A stretch of DNA of 64,000 nt. It comes from Stratiolaelaps scimitus (Eukaryota > Arthropoda > Arachnida > Mesostigmata > Laelapidae). Positions 1 through 17,063 of the stretch are shown in pieces; position 1 is the stretch's first letter; each line of letters opens with the position of its first letter. Made by a program: the position numbers and the translations under genes. The stretch lies in contig JABWDB010000001.1 in assembly GCA_019614645.1 (NCBI GenBank), forward strand, positions 8,058,001 through 8,122,000. The letters run 5' to 3'. Under the pieces are notes generated by a model. It saw only the letters and a list, made by a program, of their open reading frames with translations. It made no database searches and was not told the origin of the DNA.

Positions 1-651
1 CGGCGACAGCGAAAATAATATAACGTCAACATAAACAACGGCAGCAGGAGGCTGACATCGCATCAAGAAATGTGCGATCTGCGTTACTAGTGTCTCTAAC
101 GCCGTTGAGAGACGATCGCTCTTGGTCAGGGTTCTGTGGGACGAATCTGTTGAGAAGCATTCAGCACTTCTAGGTCTTGTAGGTGGATTTCGAAGGACGC
201 TGCTCTCTCTCTCTCTCTCTCACTCTCTTCAGCAGCAGCCGGTGACAAGCGTAACGTCGTCAATCAAAGTGGCTGTCCACTGACACTCAGTTGAGGTTGG
301 TTTCGGAGCGTGCGCACTCGAGCAAGGATATTCTATTTTTGAAATAGCAATCGTAGTAGTTGGCTGTTGTTGTTGTTGTCGTTGTTAGTATTGTACCAGG
401 TTGTAAAAGATGCGTACAGGCATGTTTCTATAGAGTAGCTATCCTATAGATGTCACTAGTTCAACCAAGCAAGCAATAATTAGCTTCGAGTACCATTTAG
501 CTTGTACACGGTAACCACACCGTAAGCTGGCTCTGGTTATACAATGCACGTTGCGCGTTTTGATCGGACAATGACAACACATAATAAAATGGGAGATGAA
601 CATGGAGCTCGAAGGGGGGGTTGAGATTTAAATCCAGTTTCAATTCAGTTT
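1..651. other. Non-coding, possible promoter/5'UTR region
   Basis: I recognise no gene here. The stretch holds a (CT)n run at about 203-221 and a TTG/TTGTTG run at about 364-386. Short ORFs are chance. If the candidate Mad leader exon at 652-684 is right, this would be its promoter and 5'UTR, but no core promoter element can be assigned with confidence. Confidence 0.4.
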
Positions 652-684
652 ATGTATCTGCATGGTACTGCTGCCGGAGCTCTC
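652..684 (+). CDS. Candidate first coding exon of Mad (tentative)
   Basis: The Mad exon at 7066 has an in-frame TAG directly before it (7063-7065), so its protein must start in an upstream exon that ends on a complete codon. An ATG at 652 opens eleven codons that end exactly at a consensus donor (CTC|GTAAGT, junction 684/685) in phase 0. It would join to Tyr-Gly-Arg of the 7066 exon across a 6.4-kb intron. The ATG context is weak (T at -3) and other donors exist upstream, so this is a phase-compatible guess only. Confidence 0.18.
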
Positions 685-2014
685 GTAAGTGTCGCATCGT
701 CGTCGTTGTCGTCGTTATTTCGAGGCTTTATGCCATCGCTTCCTTCGAACGGCACTTACTGGTTATTATTGTCCTTTATAGTCGATCGGGCGTCATGTCA
801 AATCCTTGTTTCCGACACAGCATATATCCACTGCGTTCATCTCGTCTATTCATAGAATAATGCAAACTTATACCACGATTCTCGTTACGTATCGTCATAT
901 GCGCGGTGCATATATAAAAAGCATCGACCCGTTGTCAAACAGCCCTTTTTGCGCAAAGCCGATTAATATTGTACTATTTGCAAGTGCTTATATTATAATA
1001 CTATAAGCTGTAAGCTGCTGTTGCAGTGGCGGCGGCCGCTGCTGCTGCTGGTGTAGGCCCAACTTCAGCCTCCTTATCTTTCCAGCCTCTTCGACTTATT
1101 ACGACTATTGGCCATTGCGGAGATGCGTTGCATTTCATTGTTGCCCTTATTGTGCGCGCATTGTGTTGCACAAGCGATTGCTCGACCTGCGGCTGGCTAT
1201 GTTTTTTGTCGCCGTTAGACATCTCACCCATCCGTCGGCCGCCCGAGATACATCTTGCCGTTTCTCATCCTCTCTTCGCTTCAGTTATAGTCCGCTCCGC
1301 CCTATGCGGCTGCCGGCCATGAACGTCTGTATATCTCGTATATCGAGTTCTCTTGAAGTGGCTGCCTCAGACGCTTCGCCAATATGACTGCGTCTGACTG
1401 TGTTGGCTTGTCGGCGACCATGCGAGCGCGAGTACGCGAACTGAACGGGATGTTCGGACGCTGCGATCTGGCCTCATAGATCGTTGTGTCTAGTGGCCAA
1501 TGGCAGGCTTTGCCCTCGGCCTCTGAATACTGAGCGTACTGAACAAGCTAGAATCACGAACGGTCGGCAGCCGCAACTGGTATTGCTTGCAAACGGCTTG
1601 CCGCGATTGTGGGCTTCGGCGGCTGCCATACCAGCCGTGCTGCTGCTGCCGCTGCGGCCGCCCCTAGAAGAAGCTAACGGTCAGAGACTTGAGGGTACAA
1701 CGAGGCAGGCGATCAGCTCGAGACCACAGCAGACAACTAGTCTATAGTGGTCGGAGTAGTTGTAGAAGAAGATAGGATAGTAATAGTAGTAGTTCTGACA
1801 GACCACTGGTAGTAATGTACAAGTATCAAGCAGCCAGGCAATTGGCTAGGTAGAACAGGGAGGGCAAGGCCAAGCAAGGCAGGTAGAACTGAAAGAAAAA
1901 CTGGGTATTGGCGGAAGAAAGCGGGACACCTCGTGGTAATCGATTCATGAGTTCATCTTCCTTTCAACGATGATACACGAGTTTTGTCTCAGTTAAGTGA
2001 ATCAGTTGTTGAAC
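685..2014. other. GC- and triplet-rich non-coding sequence
   Basis: No recognisable gene. There is a GCG/GCT triplet patch at about 1024-1052 and a second one at about 1637-1665; both give Ala- or Leu-rich chance ORFs on both strands. Purine-rich AGT/AGA sequence lies near 1745-1920. Confidence 0.4.
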
Positions 2015-2196
<182 letters not shown>

Positions 2197-3480
2197 GCGT
2201 GTAATATGGTGATGGTGACCGATAATAAGCTGCTGTTCAGTAGATGCACCGACATCTTATGATGGCGCACTTCAGCAGACCAGCCATTCGTCAGCGATGT
2301 GCATATTACTGTGATGGCATCGGCAGTAGACAGCCCATAGGTACCACGTTGGCGTCACATACTCGAATCACAAACTACCTAGCGTAGTGCAATAACACTT
2401 ATAGGTGTGTAGATAAACTTAAATCCAATGTCTCGACCCCGACAGTCCTTCCAATTGCTCGCTCCGCTGTCGCTTGACTTGCAATCATGTTTTTGCCGTC
2501 AGGCTTATTTAGAATTTGAGGAATACGATCCTGCTCGAGACACGATGATCTCTTTTTGGAGTATCGATCTTTTGCCGACCTAGTTCGCTGTGTTCCCTCT
2601 ATAATAAACTTTTTTGTTCCTCTATTTTACCACCTCATTTGCTGCTATTTCATTATTTTTCCTTTATTGACAACACACGCATTTGCTTAATCATCGCACT
2701 CTGCAATCAATCGCTGTACCGCGTATTCATTTACCCCATTGATTTTTGACCATATGGTATTATCGTTTCTTGACCACTGCCCAACCGCCGAAGCTTTATT
2801 CCCTCGTCTACCCTGGTGGTGCTTGACATGGCAACTGTATGTTGATCTTCATATATGGTATACATGAATAGGTAGGACTCGTCCTGAATCCGCGCGACAA
2901 TTCAACATCAACTACTGGGCCTATGGGGTGGGTGGACGGGGGCCTATCGCTTGTCCGAGCTGACCCATACGACGAGAGGCTATGACTCGTATCAGCATAT
3001 ATATGTATGTATATCTGCATGCATGATGCATGTATGTATCTCTACGTATGTGTGTGTGTGTGTGTGTTCAGTGACTGAGTCCGGTCCGTAGTCCTCGGCC
3101 ACGATCGGCGGTTCTGCAGCTGTGATGCCAGGCCCGCTTCTGTCCACCCTCCGGCGACTGCCGTGAATGAGTCACCCGTTTCGTGGAACCAACCACGCAC
3201 GCACTAGTGTCGCGGTCGCCGCCACCGCCACCGTCGGCCATCTCGTTCAACGCCGCTCTCTGCACCTGGTCCGCAGCTACTGCCTCTGTTGCCGCCAGGG
3301 GCAAACGTCTATCCCATGTAAGGCCTCTCTGTGTGTCCGGCAGCTGCACCGTTTCGACCGTAGCCAGCCAGCGGACTCAGCTACTTTCGTTCTTCGATCG
3401 CACTGTCTCCGGCACCACTGCCGCCTCTGTGCCGATCTCCAACGCGCACGGCACACAGCCATAGACGAATGACAGAAAGG
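2197..3480. other. Non-coding sequence
   Basis: I see no gene. A (TG)n run lies at about 3048-3067. The 3070-3470 part is GC-rich and open in several frames on both strands, which is typical of GC-rich non-coding DNA. No family is recognised. Confidence 0.4.
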
Positions 3481-3486
3481 GAACAT

Positions 3487-3517
3487 ATTGTATATGTATA
3501 TATATATATATATACAC
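3487..3517. repeat. Short (TA)n microsatellite
   Basis: A TA dinucleotide run within TGTATATG...ATACACG sequence. It is simple repeat only. Confidence 0.8.
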
Positions 3518-3712
3518 GTGTGTCTGCGTGTATTTGTCACTCTGTGTGTACGCGTGCTCGCGCACATTCATGCGGCATGCGCGAGGACACGAATGACCGA
3601 CGGGTGGCATTTTCAACATCATTGCATACAAAATCCGCTACAGACTGCCACTGTGTGCGGTGCTACTGTATTGTCTGTCATCCCGTTTTGACCTTTTCGT
3701 CTGCCAAACTAA

Positions 3713-4075
3713 GAGCAGCAGCAGCATCAGCAGCGGCGGCGGCGGCGGCGACGACGACATCCGTGGTGACGGCCGCAACAGTAGCGCCGGCGGCTGCTGC
3801 TGCTGCTGCATGGGTGCGTAAGTCCAGTTAGTGCATAGACAGGCGTCGTGGCATAGAGTGGCGCGAACGATGCCGTCGCCGAACTCGAGCTGATCATAGT
3901 CAGAGGATGGGTAGAGTTCATCTCATCATATGGCTGTGTTTGGCGTGCGCGAAAGACGCGACTCGAGACGCGAGTGTGTTCACACAATTGCCCAGGCGTG
4001 GCGATTGCAGACGTCGACGAAGACGGCATCAGCGGCGGCGCCGGCAGCAGCGGCAGCAGCTGCGCCCGCTGCCGT
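3713..4075. repeat. CAG/GCG/ACG triplet-rich block
   Basis: Runs of CAG, GCG, GAC and GCT triplets at 3713-3815 and GCAGC/GGC runs at about 4020-4075 give poly-Ala, poly-Arg or poly-Ser depending on frame. A consensus donor (TGC|GTAAGT, junction 3817/3818) follows the first block directly, so it could be a 5'UTR or leader exon. Its reading frames do not join in phase to the Mad exon at 7066. Confidence 0.5.
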
Positions 4076-7065
4076 CGGGACAGAATCACAAGTACAGCAA
4101 CCGCGATCACGAGCGGGATTACCGGCCATTTCACAATTTCAGTATCAACGTACTTCGAAGTAGTTAGCGGCTGAGAAGAGAGAGAGAGAGGGCAAATTTG
4201 TGCAGTTGAAGTAATCATAATCATAGTAATTACCAAGTAGAGTATTCAGCAGCGCCAGTTTGTATCTAGCGCTGAATACTGAATATGCTTCAGCTATAAA
4301 TAGTAACGTTGCACTGAGCGTAGCAACGAGGAGAGTCTATCTGACATCAGATATCGAATAGAATTCGACTTCTGAGAATATCGAATACTTTCGAGGAAGC
4401 GCAGAGATGTATTAGTAACAGTCGTTCGAACGAACTGTCGAAAAGAATAAGCTTATGCCCGATTGGTTTGGTCTAATCCCAGCGGAGTACAGTGCACACT
4501 CTCTATATATACAGTGTACTACAAGGTTGGCAGCATCGCAGACAGCCCTGAGGGCAGAGTGGTGGCGCAAGTAACACTCGATGTAGTAGTACTTGTTGTG
4601 GCAAGCACTATCTTTCTTCTGACGGCCTCGATAAGTGACGCGTGCCACGCGAAAAGTTCAGATATAGAGACAGATGTACAGACAGACAGTCAGAGAGAGA
4701 TAACACTTCGGGTCTATTTATATACGGCGGCGTAAATATTTATGCCGTACAAATTCGAATAGGTGTAAAGGAGAATGCCATAGAAGAGAAATATCATCAT
4801 CAACAACAATGGTGATGATGATGGTGACGACCACAACAAGAACAACAACCGCCACGCGGAGATGACAGAACGGCAGTGGTCGGTAGAACAGGGCACGAGG
4901 GGTTTATGGTGATTATTATGACATAAATGAGCTGTATGATGACTAACATATTGAGATGACATATGCATTGGCTGAGTGAAGGTCCTACAACAGGACGATG
5001 TCGATGTACACGCGTGGCCAATGACTGATACAATGAATGTACATACAGCTAGTGATGACTAATGCAGCAGTAACGCTGCCTACATACTACGAAGCTATGT
5101 ATTTGCCCTCACGTTGTGGTCCGAGTGGCGAGTATTCAAGGTCCCCACCCGAAGGTGTCTCATCGGATTGGCCGAGTATTAATGTATGACAAATTGAGCA
5201 AATACATGGAAATTTTGCACATCTGCAGACATGCCAAAAGATCCGTATAAATGTATATCTGACTTTATATATATATATATATATATATATGGTGCGCTGA
5301 CTACAATAGAACCTCCACAATTGTAACATTACCGCCTGTCTGCAATGTTCTGTATATCTACCGTTTCTATCTCTTTGCGTATATATATACCCTCCTCATG
5401 AAGCTCTCCTTCTGGACATTGTTGAATCGTATACGCTTAGTTGTACGTCAGAAACGAAATGGCCTCTGTCGTTCGGAGTATTTCACTGATCATTATTCTT
5501 CTTATTATTCCCATTCTTATTATTATCATCATCATCATCATCACCATCATCATAATTATTAGCCTGACTTGGCAATCCTCTCGTTACGACTGGCAACGGC
5601 TGGGTTTGACCAATCGACATTTCCGCCATTGGTTTCGTGTGTTCTAGCACGCACGGCTGTCGCGTTCTCTTCTTTGTTGTGCTTTTTCTGCTTGCTCACA
5701 CACATACGATGTATTTACTCACACAGGCAGACTCACGCACTGGGTCGTTCTGAGAATTTGCGTGGCTAATGGTACAGAAATTCTTTGTCGGTTCGTTTCT
5801 CTCCAGTTGTGGGACTGCAGTAGCGCTGAATGGTGCCGATGCTGATGTCGCCGATGGCAGTACTTTGTTCAGCTATTGCTCGTTCTGTTTTTGCCTTTAT
5901 TTCCTCGATTGCTGTTTCTTTCCTGGCATCTCGTTTGCATTAGGCCCTCCCCTTTGCTTGAGAGCTGAGTAAAGGCGTGTGGGTCGTTATAGGTGTATTA
6001 TCCGAAGGTATATATTTGTTAGTGGAAAAAAAGGACTTGAAGAAATTTCCAAATGATAACACATTACAACTGGGACTCATCAGGCGCATATGCACACAGG
6101 CACGCACATAGAGGCATAGTGGAAGTGAGCCTGGATGACGACCGCCTGTAGGACCGGGGACGAACATAAATAATAAGCACGTAACAGGCCGGATCCAGGC
6201 CAAATACCGTATGCATTTGGCATCGGCTTAGTACCGATACTTCACGGCTGGCCAATTGTTTACTATGCGGTAACGAGCGAATGGAGGTTCGACGAGCCGC
6301 CAGCAGAGACTGTATGAACACAATATATAGACACCCTTAATGACCGTGTCCGCTAAATCGTTACGCGACACTGTCATTCTCGATTGCAGTAGATGAATAA
6401 TGGCTACATGCACCTGCCTTGCCAACACCTCTCTGTATTCCGCTGTGTTGGTAATCTGTTGTGCAGTAGTCCTGTATTCTTGGAAGGCTCGAGACTCACC
6501 TATTTGCTAAAGATCAGCCGGCAGGTTCCACATCTCTGTTGAGGGCTGAATTCAATTTATGTGAAAAATTGCACAGTTGAGATTATTTACAAGCAGTTAT
6601 CAGGTCATATCGAGATCAGAAGTAAATGTATCAATTGTTCAATATTCAACATTCGGGTGAGGCGTGAATGCGTATAACGAAGACGGTATTATGTAACGGA
6701 TATATATGATCGATTATATGACTTGTTGAAGATAAGAGTTGTTAGCTTTTATTTTTTATGAGCGGATATAGGTGCGCCCATAGTATTCGAACTTTCCATA
6801 CTCTATGGTACCGGCAGTTCTCATGTACGAGGCAGTTATACGCGCATCTATATATTTTGTATTATGATTAGCAGACATTAGCCACAAATCATTGTTTCTG
6901 ATTCGTTGGAGTATTGCGGGATAGTTTCAGTACATTTCTCATTATATATATATATATATTATATATACCCTGTCTTCGGCAAGGATTCGTGACATCCCAC
7001 GAATTAACTCATATATCGTAGTAACTAATTATTGTTGTTTCTTCCATTGTTCTTTCGTATTATAG
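4076..7065. other. Non-coding, probable Mad upstream intron
   Basis: No gene is recognised. It contains a GAGA run near 4176-4190, (TA)n at about 5263-5290, an ATT/ATC tract at about 5490-5563 and (TA)n near 6943-6958. The 3' end is a splice acceptor (TTCGTATTATAG before 7066), so at least the distal part is intron of the Smad gene. Confidence 0.5.
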
Positions 7066-10579
<3,514 letters not shown>

Positions 10580-10682
10580 GTGGGTTTCTGCTAGCGGGCT
10601 GCTTAACCTCGACAGGCCTCAACGTCCTCAAGACAGCCACACAGCCCACCTTCACCTATACACAACATTACGACGAAGTATC

Positions 10683-10688
10683 AATAAA
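10683..10688 (+). terminator. Candidate polyadenylation signal of Mad
   Basis: An AATAAA hexamer lies 104 bp after the Mad stop codon. Use of this site would give a short 3'UTR. Other AATAAA hexamers exist further on (for example near 12186), so a longer 3'UTR is possible. Confidence 0.4.
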
Positions 10689-11750
10689 CTTTCTCGAGCA
10701 GAAAACCATTCAGACCATTGATTCAGCCCTCGGGCGTTGAAGATGAAATAAGGCTGCACTACCATGATGACCTTACAAATTCGAAATACGACTGCTAAAG
10801 CAGATAGATCCTACCGAGGATCTTAGGATGCCATGCCACTGACTGCATTGCAGAAAGCGTTTGCATTGATCACGTCGAGTGCAGCGCGCCCCCTGCAATC
10901 TGCCCGTCATAATGCTCGGTAACGATGATGTTCTCTGTATTCAAGTCGATGCTAATGAATGACACTCGAGCGTACGGGTTCAGGCGGCTGCGAGCTGGTC
11001 GTTTCCGCTGCGAAATCCGGTTGTCTTTGTGAGTGGCAGTGTTCTCAAGTAGAATTGATTTTTCCAATTAGCTGTGGCGTGCGTCCACAACACAAGGAAC
11101 TGTACACCCTGCGTAATCGTTACCGAACAGAGAGGACGTTTACGTCAGCGTTCCATCACCATACAACGCATCTGCTTCTATTACAATTACTATAATTGCA
11201 ACATCTACTATTAGTTATATGCGATGATTTCTTAAGGACTGCCATTGAGGGAGGCGACCAATCCCACCAAATCTACTGCAACACATATCTCGGCTTGACA
11301 GCTCGCAGCTGGAATTCCGACCCATATTTCCGGACAGTGAATTGAACAAGTTGACATAAAGACATACCCTTAACTACACATACCCTCAAGAAAAAGGAAA
11401 CTAACAATGAAGCGAGAACAAGTGATGATGAATCAATCAAGCTACACTGAGACGTACTAGAACGATCGAAATGGACACGCGTGCCTGACAATGACTTGGC
11501 ACAAGGACTCATGGGGTCACAACTTCGTCACAAACTCCTTTGGTAAACGAGACTCCGTCAAGTACCAAAACGACCAGCTGTCCAACCATTCACCTGTTGT
11601 TTCCGTGGACGTTGCCAAAGTCACCCGACGAAGACAGGTTGTGCAAGAAGCTAGCAGTAGAACTCTCCGTCAAAAATCGCTTAGAGAGAGACTTAGTCGC
11701 GGAGAGAAAATAATGAACATATTGCCTGACTAAAAACAGCGCCTCCATAG
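10689..11750. other. Non-coding sequence downstream of Mad
   Basis: No gene is recognised. It could include distal 3'UTR of Mad. ORFs at 11273-11512 and 11491-11733 show no family resemblance. Confidence 0.4.
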
Positions 11751-11751
11751 A

Positions 11752-12060
11752 AGGAGAGAGAGAAAGCGAAAGCGAGGGAGAGAGAGAGAGATAGATAGAG
11801 AGATAGAGAAATACAATAATAATAATTTTAGTAATAACAGTAAAAATAATAATATTAACTACAGCAACATCAACAATAATTATGAATAATCATCACATGA
11901 TGAATAGTAACATCAACAACAATGCAGATAATAATAATTATGACGGGAACGAAATGGCAGAAATAATAATAATAATATTAACAATAACAATAATAATAAT
12001 AATAATAATAATAACAATAAATAACAATAATGCTAGTTATAATAATATTATCGTATTGAT
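11752..12060. repeat. GA-rich then AAT/AAC-rich low-complexity tract
   Basis: A purine run (GAGAGAGA, GATAGATAGAG) at about 11752-11812 passes into imperfect AAT/ACA/AAC repeats to about 12050. An Asn-rich ORF read here is a repeat artefact. Confidence 0.8.
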
Positions 12061-12616
12061 TAGATGTATCTAAGAGCATGTGCAAAGACCTACTCAACAA
12101 ACATATACATACACACACACACACAATCAATATCATGATTCAGCGTTCAACAGCTATATTAATCTATTACGTCTAAAGTATATCAATAAATTGACCAAGA
12201 ACTACCAAAATAACAACAGGTCCAAGCGATTTTTTTCCGATCATGACACATTTCCTAGCGATCACCCCATGGGTGAAACATAATCGTCCATCTCTCCCCT
12301 CGGTATTTCCTACCGCAAGCTTGTTTCGAAGCAGCGACAAAGCTTTTCATTGTGAGAGGGAAAGATTTCTAGTAGGTTAGTGATCCGGACCCGACACCGA
12401 CAATAGGGATAGCTAATGATAAATGAAAGTAGAACGCTGTGACGTTTTGTTATGGCGGTATGAGAGGGACATCGTTCCAATGTGAAATCAAAGTGGATTA
12501 CAACGCCGTATGGACACGGCCACCGAGAGTGGCCGTGTGAAATGACACTAATGTGTTGAAGCATTATGATGAGAAAGAAGACAGGTAATAATGATCGGTG
12601 ATGTCAGTGATGATCG

Positions 12617-12648
<32 letters not shown>

Positions 12649-13915
12649 CAAATATATGTATTATGACTTTAACCAAATGGAGTATGCAGTATATGGAATA
12701 GAAATGGCGACTGAGGTGCTGTGTACCCTGGAATATATATATATATATATATCGAACAAGATGTATTTATCTGGTCCAAGATCAATAATGATAATTATTA
12801 TTATTATTATTGCGATTATCAGTCAAGTCTAGATAAGCAGAAAAGTCGAATCGGCGTAATGTAATAGTAGAATAGCACGTTGTACGTTGAGTTATGTGAG
12901 ATCATAATTATGATGCTGACTTCCGTGTGGGGCAGCCTAAACTAGCCTGGGTCTTCCTGCGTGGTCATGTGGGTTCGGTTGCCACCATCTATTTAAAAGG
13001 GAAAAATGAATGTAGCATGAGAAGGTGGGGCGGTCGTCTGTTGTCAGGCAAAACGAAACTGTGGCCACAGGGGAGCGGGATGATTGGCAACGTGTAATCA
13101 GTGCGAACATGAAGATCATATAAAAAAAGTACGTACATATATTCGAATCTACACACGCATAGCGCGACGTAGAGTGAAAATTCTTTCGTGTCCTTCATAA
13201 TGAACACATACCTCATGGACATCTTCATATGAACAATATATAAGCGAACATATATATATATATATGAAGATAGAGAGAGAGAGAGAGGAGGGGAAGCAAA
13301 AATTATGTAATCAATGATATACAGCAGTGGGCCGCTGACACAAATGCAAAAAAAGCACACAGATGTGACAAATATTGTTGTATTTTCCTTTCTTTGTTGA
13401 TTGAGTGACCAATATATATAAATATATATATATATATATACATACAGTTCATTGATTGATTGAGCATTGAGAATTGATTGATTGTCCGTCATAACTAATA
13501 CATCGACCTATCAACGGAGCAAATATACAGAGAACATCAGCCGATTACCGAAGTCTCATAAACGAAATGAAGTAAAATGTTTGAACCGACAAACGACAGG
13601 AATGATGATGATGAGGATGGATGATTGATGTCGAATTGAACCGAACAAAAGCGGTAAAAACGCTGACGAAAATGGACCGAAGGGTGTTAAAATGAAAGTG
13701 AATGGGGTGAACTCGAAGAGCAGCTAGAAAGTGGATCTCGCGAAGGATTTCAATAGATATCCGAAGGGTCGATTCCGGCAAAGATGAAAAGAGAGCGAAC
13801 GAGAGAGAGAGAGAGACGTAGAGGCGCATTGTGTAAGTATGAACTATGTAAACGAATCGGTCACGTATGAAAACGGAAAAGTACTAGTAAACAATGATAG
13901 GACTCTGTGCGAGCC

Positions 13916-13920
<5 letters not shown>
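12061..13920. other. Non-coding sequence with microsatellites
   Basis: It holds (CA)n at about 12111-12125, (TA)n at about 12617-12642, 12733-12752, 13248-13266 and 13416-13441, and GA runs at about 13271-13289 and 13799-13816. No coding exon is recognised. Confidence 0.5.

Positions 13921-13964
<44 letters not shown>
13921..13964. repeat. (GA)22 microsatellite
   Basis: A perfect GA dinucleotide run of 44 bp. Confidence 0.95.
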
Positions 13965-13967
<3 letters not shown>

Positions 13968-15002
13968 TCGGTTGTTGCTGAGGCCGTTACGGCTTAGTTG
14001 ACTTATCATCTTGATGATTTTGTATTTTTGTTACAACTACTTCGTCACACGTACACATAAAGGTACAGACAGAGATGTAAGAGGCATGCGAAGGGAAGGA
14101 AAACATCGAACGAATGAACTTGTAGAAATAAATACCCATGATAAGAGGATGTAATAATGGCGAAAAACTTGAACTAAATGATGAATCGCGGAGAGCACAC
14201 GTGGTGACAAGTCGATGAACGCGTTATGGAAGATGCGAAAAATTGAAGGGAGATTTAGCGTGAGGTGCGGTTGTGACGTAGCGACTGGACGGGGGGTGGG
14301 GGTATTGGGTGGAGAGCGGGAAAATCTCGACGAAATCGGAGACGTTGAACTGGGTGGGTGGGGGTTCACGTTGAATATGTTAACAAATAGAAAACAAACT
14401 GACATATTGTTGTTTTCATATAAATCGCTCTGGACACCGTCATTTGGACAATGTCATCAGAGCGGGTCATAGCGCGAGAGATAGCTCTCGGGATATTTCC
14501 TAAGTATCATTTTGTGCGCGTTATTCGTCTTCCTTCAATGTTTCAACAGACGAGATGACAACCACAACAACAACGGACGAATTGGCCAGTTTCTTGAGAG
14601 CGTTGTCATCGCCTGGTAGATCCTTAGAGCCGAGGTTTTCATGACTTGTTTATCGATCTGTTGTCAATGACTCGACTGACACGACGACTCTCTATTTAAA
14701 GCGATTACACAGAAAAACTATTGTACCAAGTGCCATATAGCCAATTCTGATGATCATGGCAATGATGTTCATATATAATATACTTCCCGACCCATGTTAC
14801 GTTGCCGTATCGGGATGCGAATCAGCAGGTTCCGAGGTAGGTGGAGTGGCCGGGGAGTGGCGGTTATTGCGTTTGTTAATTGTGTATTAATTGATCAATA
14901 ATAGATAATGACGATAATAACAACAACAACAACAGAAGCATCAACTACCTGTGTTGCGTATATTTTTCTTGTCAGGTTTTACGAAATGAGAAAGTGGAAG
15001 AG

Positions 15003-15006
<4 letters not shown>
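13965..15006. other. Non-coding sequence
   Basis: No gene is recognised on either strand. An ORF at 14037-14405 (minus) is compositionally biased and unlike any family I know. Confidence 0.4.

Positions 15007-15053
<47 letters not shown>
15007..15053. repeat. (GA)23 microsatellite
   Basis: A near-perfect AG dinucleotide run. Two short (TA)n runs follow at about 15170-15187 and 15203-15220. Confidence 0.95.
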
Positions 15054-15059
<6 letters not shown>

Positions 15060-17024
15060 GAATATGTCCATTGTCACCAACCTTCGACACAGTCATATAC
15101 ATCATACTAACATTCACACACAGATTCATTTACGCATCAACTCACTCATACAGACAAACCAAGAAAAGATTATATATATATATATATGAAAATATAAATA
15201 AAAATATATATATATATATACATACGATCTATATCAAACGGTTAGCTGGACCCTAGAGGGCTGCTAGAGCAGCCAATATACACCACCAACCAACAAACTA
15301 ACCTCCGAATCGTCGAACCTCTGAACGCAACACGCAAGAATTACGCTTTTCTTAAAGCAAAGCAGAAATGCAATTTTTCGCTTATCCAAAACTGGAACTG
15401 TTGTTACCACACGCCTACCCTGTCTTTGCTAAATTAAACACGAGAAAAATGCCCTACTATAAGTACGTTCCTATTGAAGCCCTGTAGGCCGAGAAGCACT
15501 TGTTTATTGCGTTAGTTGTGTTAATTAGCAACTACAGTAGGGATCGATGCGAGTCGAGGACAGAAGATGATCCACGTTTGATCGTCCACCATTCGACCGT
15601 CGAACATCTCTCTGTCTGCTTCCCGAGAGGTGCAACTACTCCCGCTCGCTGCTGTTCCTGCATGAGAGACCAGCGTTGTGTATTGTATTATATACGCATA
15701 GGTTTGTCTCAGTGTGTACAACTTGAATTCGATCAGGTAGCCTATCTGTGACGCCTGTGATAAGGCGCACCAGTTGCGTTCGCTGAAATCGTATAAAGCA
15801 ATTCAAACCGGAAGTAGGTCTCCTTTTTTTGGCACTACCAAACCGACTAAGTCTGATAGCACTCAGGCATAGGAAGTTCTCTTGTATAGCTATTCACAAC
15901 ACTACCTACAATTTCCGCGACGTCTATTCGAAGACCATCATCTTGCCCCGTTGTCCCTCGGACATCGAGATGCATGTCCGTATTGTTCTGGTCAATCCCC
16001 TTGTATAATATATGCGCACTGCTTTGTGCTAGCTGGTAGATGTGGAGCTGCAATTTGCTTGACGTTTCATCGCTGCCATGAAGAGAATGTTGTCGAAACG
16101 AGACTATTAATTAACACTGTAATTATGAAAACAAAACAGCGGATCAACAACCGTTTCAGTTGTCTGCAGCACTCCGCCGCATTGACGCCACTACGCCGCT
16201 ATGGTCTCTCGTTACATTCTGGTGGTTTTTGTAATTAGTTTTTCTTCGTTATGTAACATAGTAGATCACCAACAGCGATGACACGTGACCAATAGATAAT
16301 ATGAATTGCTTCGCGCAGCATAGAACGATGAACGTCGATCAGGAACAAATGAGTCCAAACAATGATATATCCATCCATATATCTATAGGCCTGTCTGTTT
16401 GTATACCGCACAGCAGATGCGTACCCCATCGGCTGGCAAAATACTACATCCACTACGATATCCCCGCCTGTATACCACTCCTTCCCAGTAGGAGCCGTGC
16501 AAAAGCACCTGCGCGGTTTGATAATGGCCTTGACAGGGTTGCCTTAATAGAAAATGTTATTAAAGTTAAGAGGGGAACGGGAGGCGTTGAGAGGTGTGAG
16601 AATAAAAAGTGCGCATACTACGTAACGGTGGCAATAGGGATAATAAGTCTCGCATTACTCACAAAAGATATTTATATCATCTCAGAATCCGAAGGAAAAC
16701 TAGGGGTTGGGGAGGAGCTTAAGATTTTCATAGGGCAAATGAATGAGAGCTGGCTAGCAAATCTTTCAGGTGATTAATGAGGAAGGGATACCGGTACAAC
16801 AACGTTATATAGTGCATCGGCTGAATCAGCTGTCACACATTCATGGTCTCGTGTAGTGGTCGACACTAGCGGACAGCACCAACGAAAACACAACGAACAT
16901 TGTTCTAGCAGAACGAAATTTGTATATTATTTAATTAAACAAAAACTAACTCAGTCGTACACACTTACACAGATAGGAAACGAATAAAGGAAAATATATT
17001 CTATATATTCATACATACACAAAT

Positions 17025-17063
<39 letters not shown>

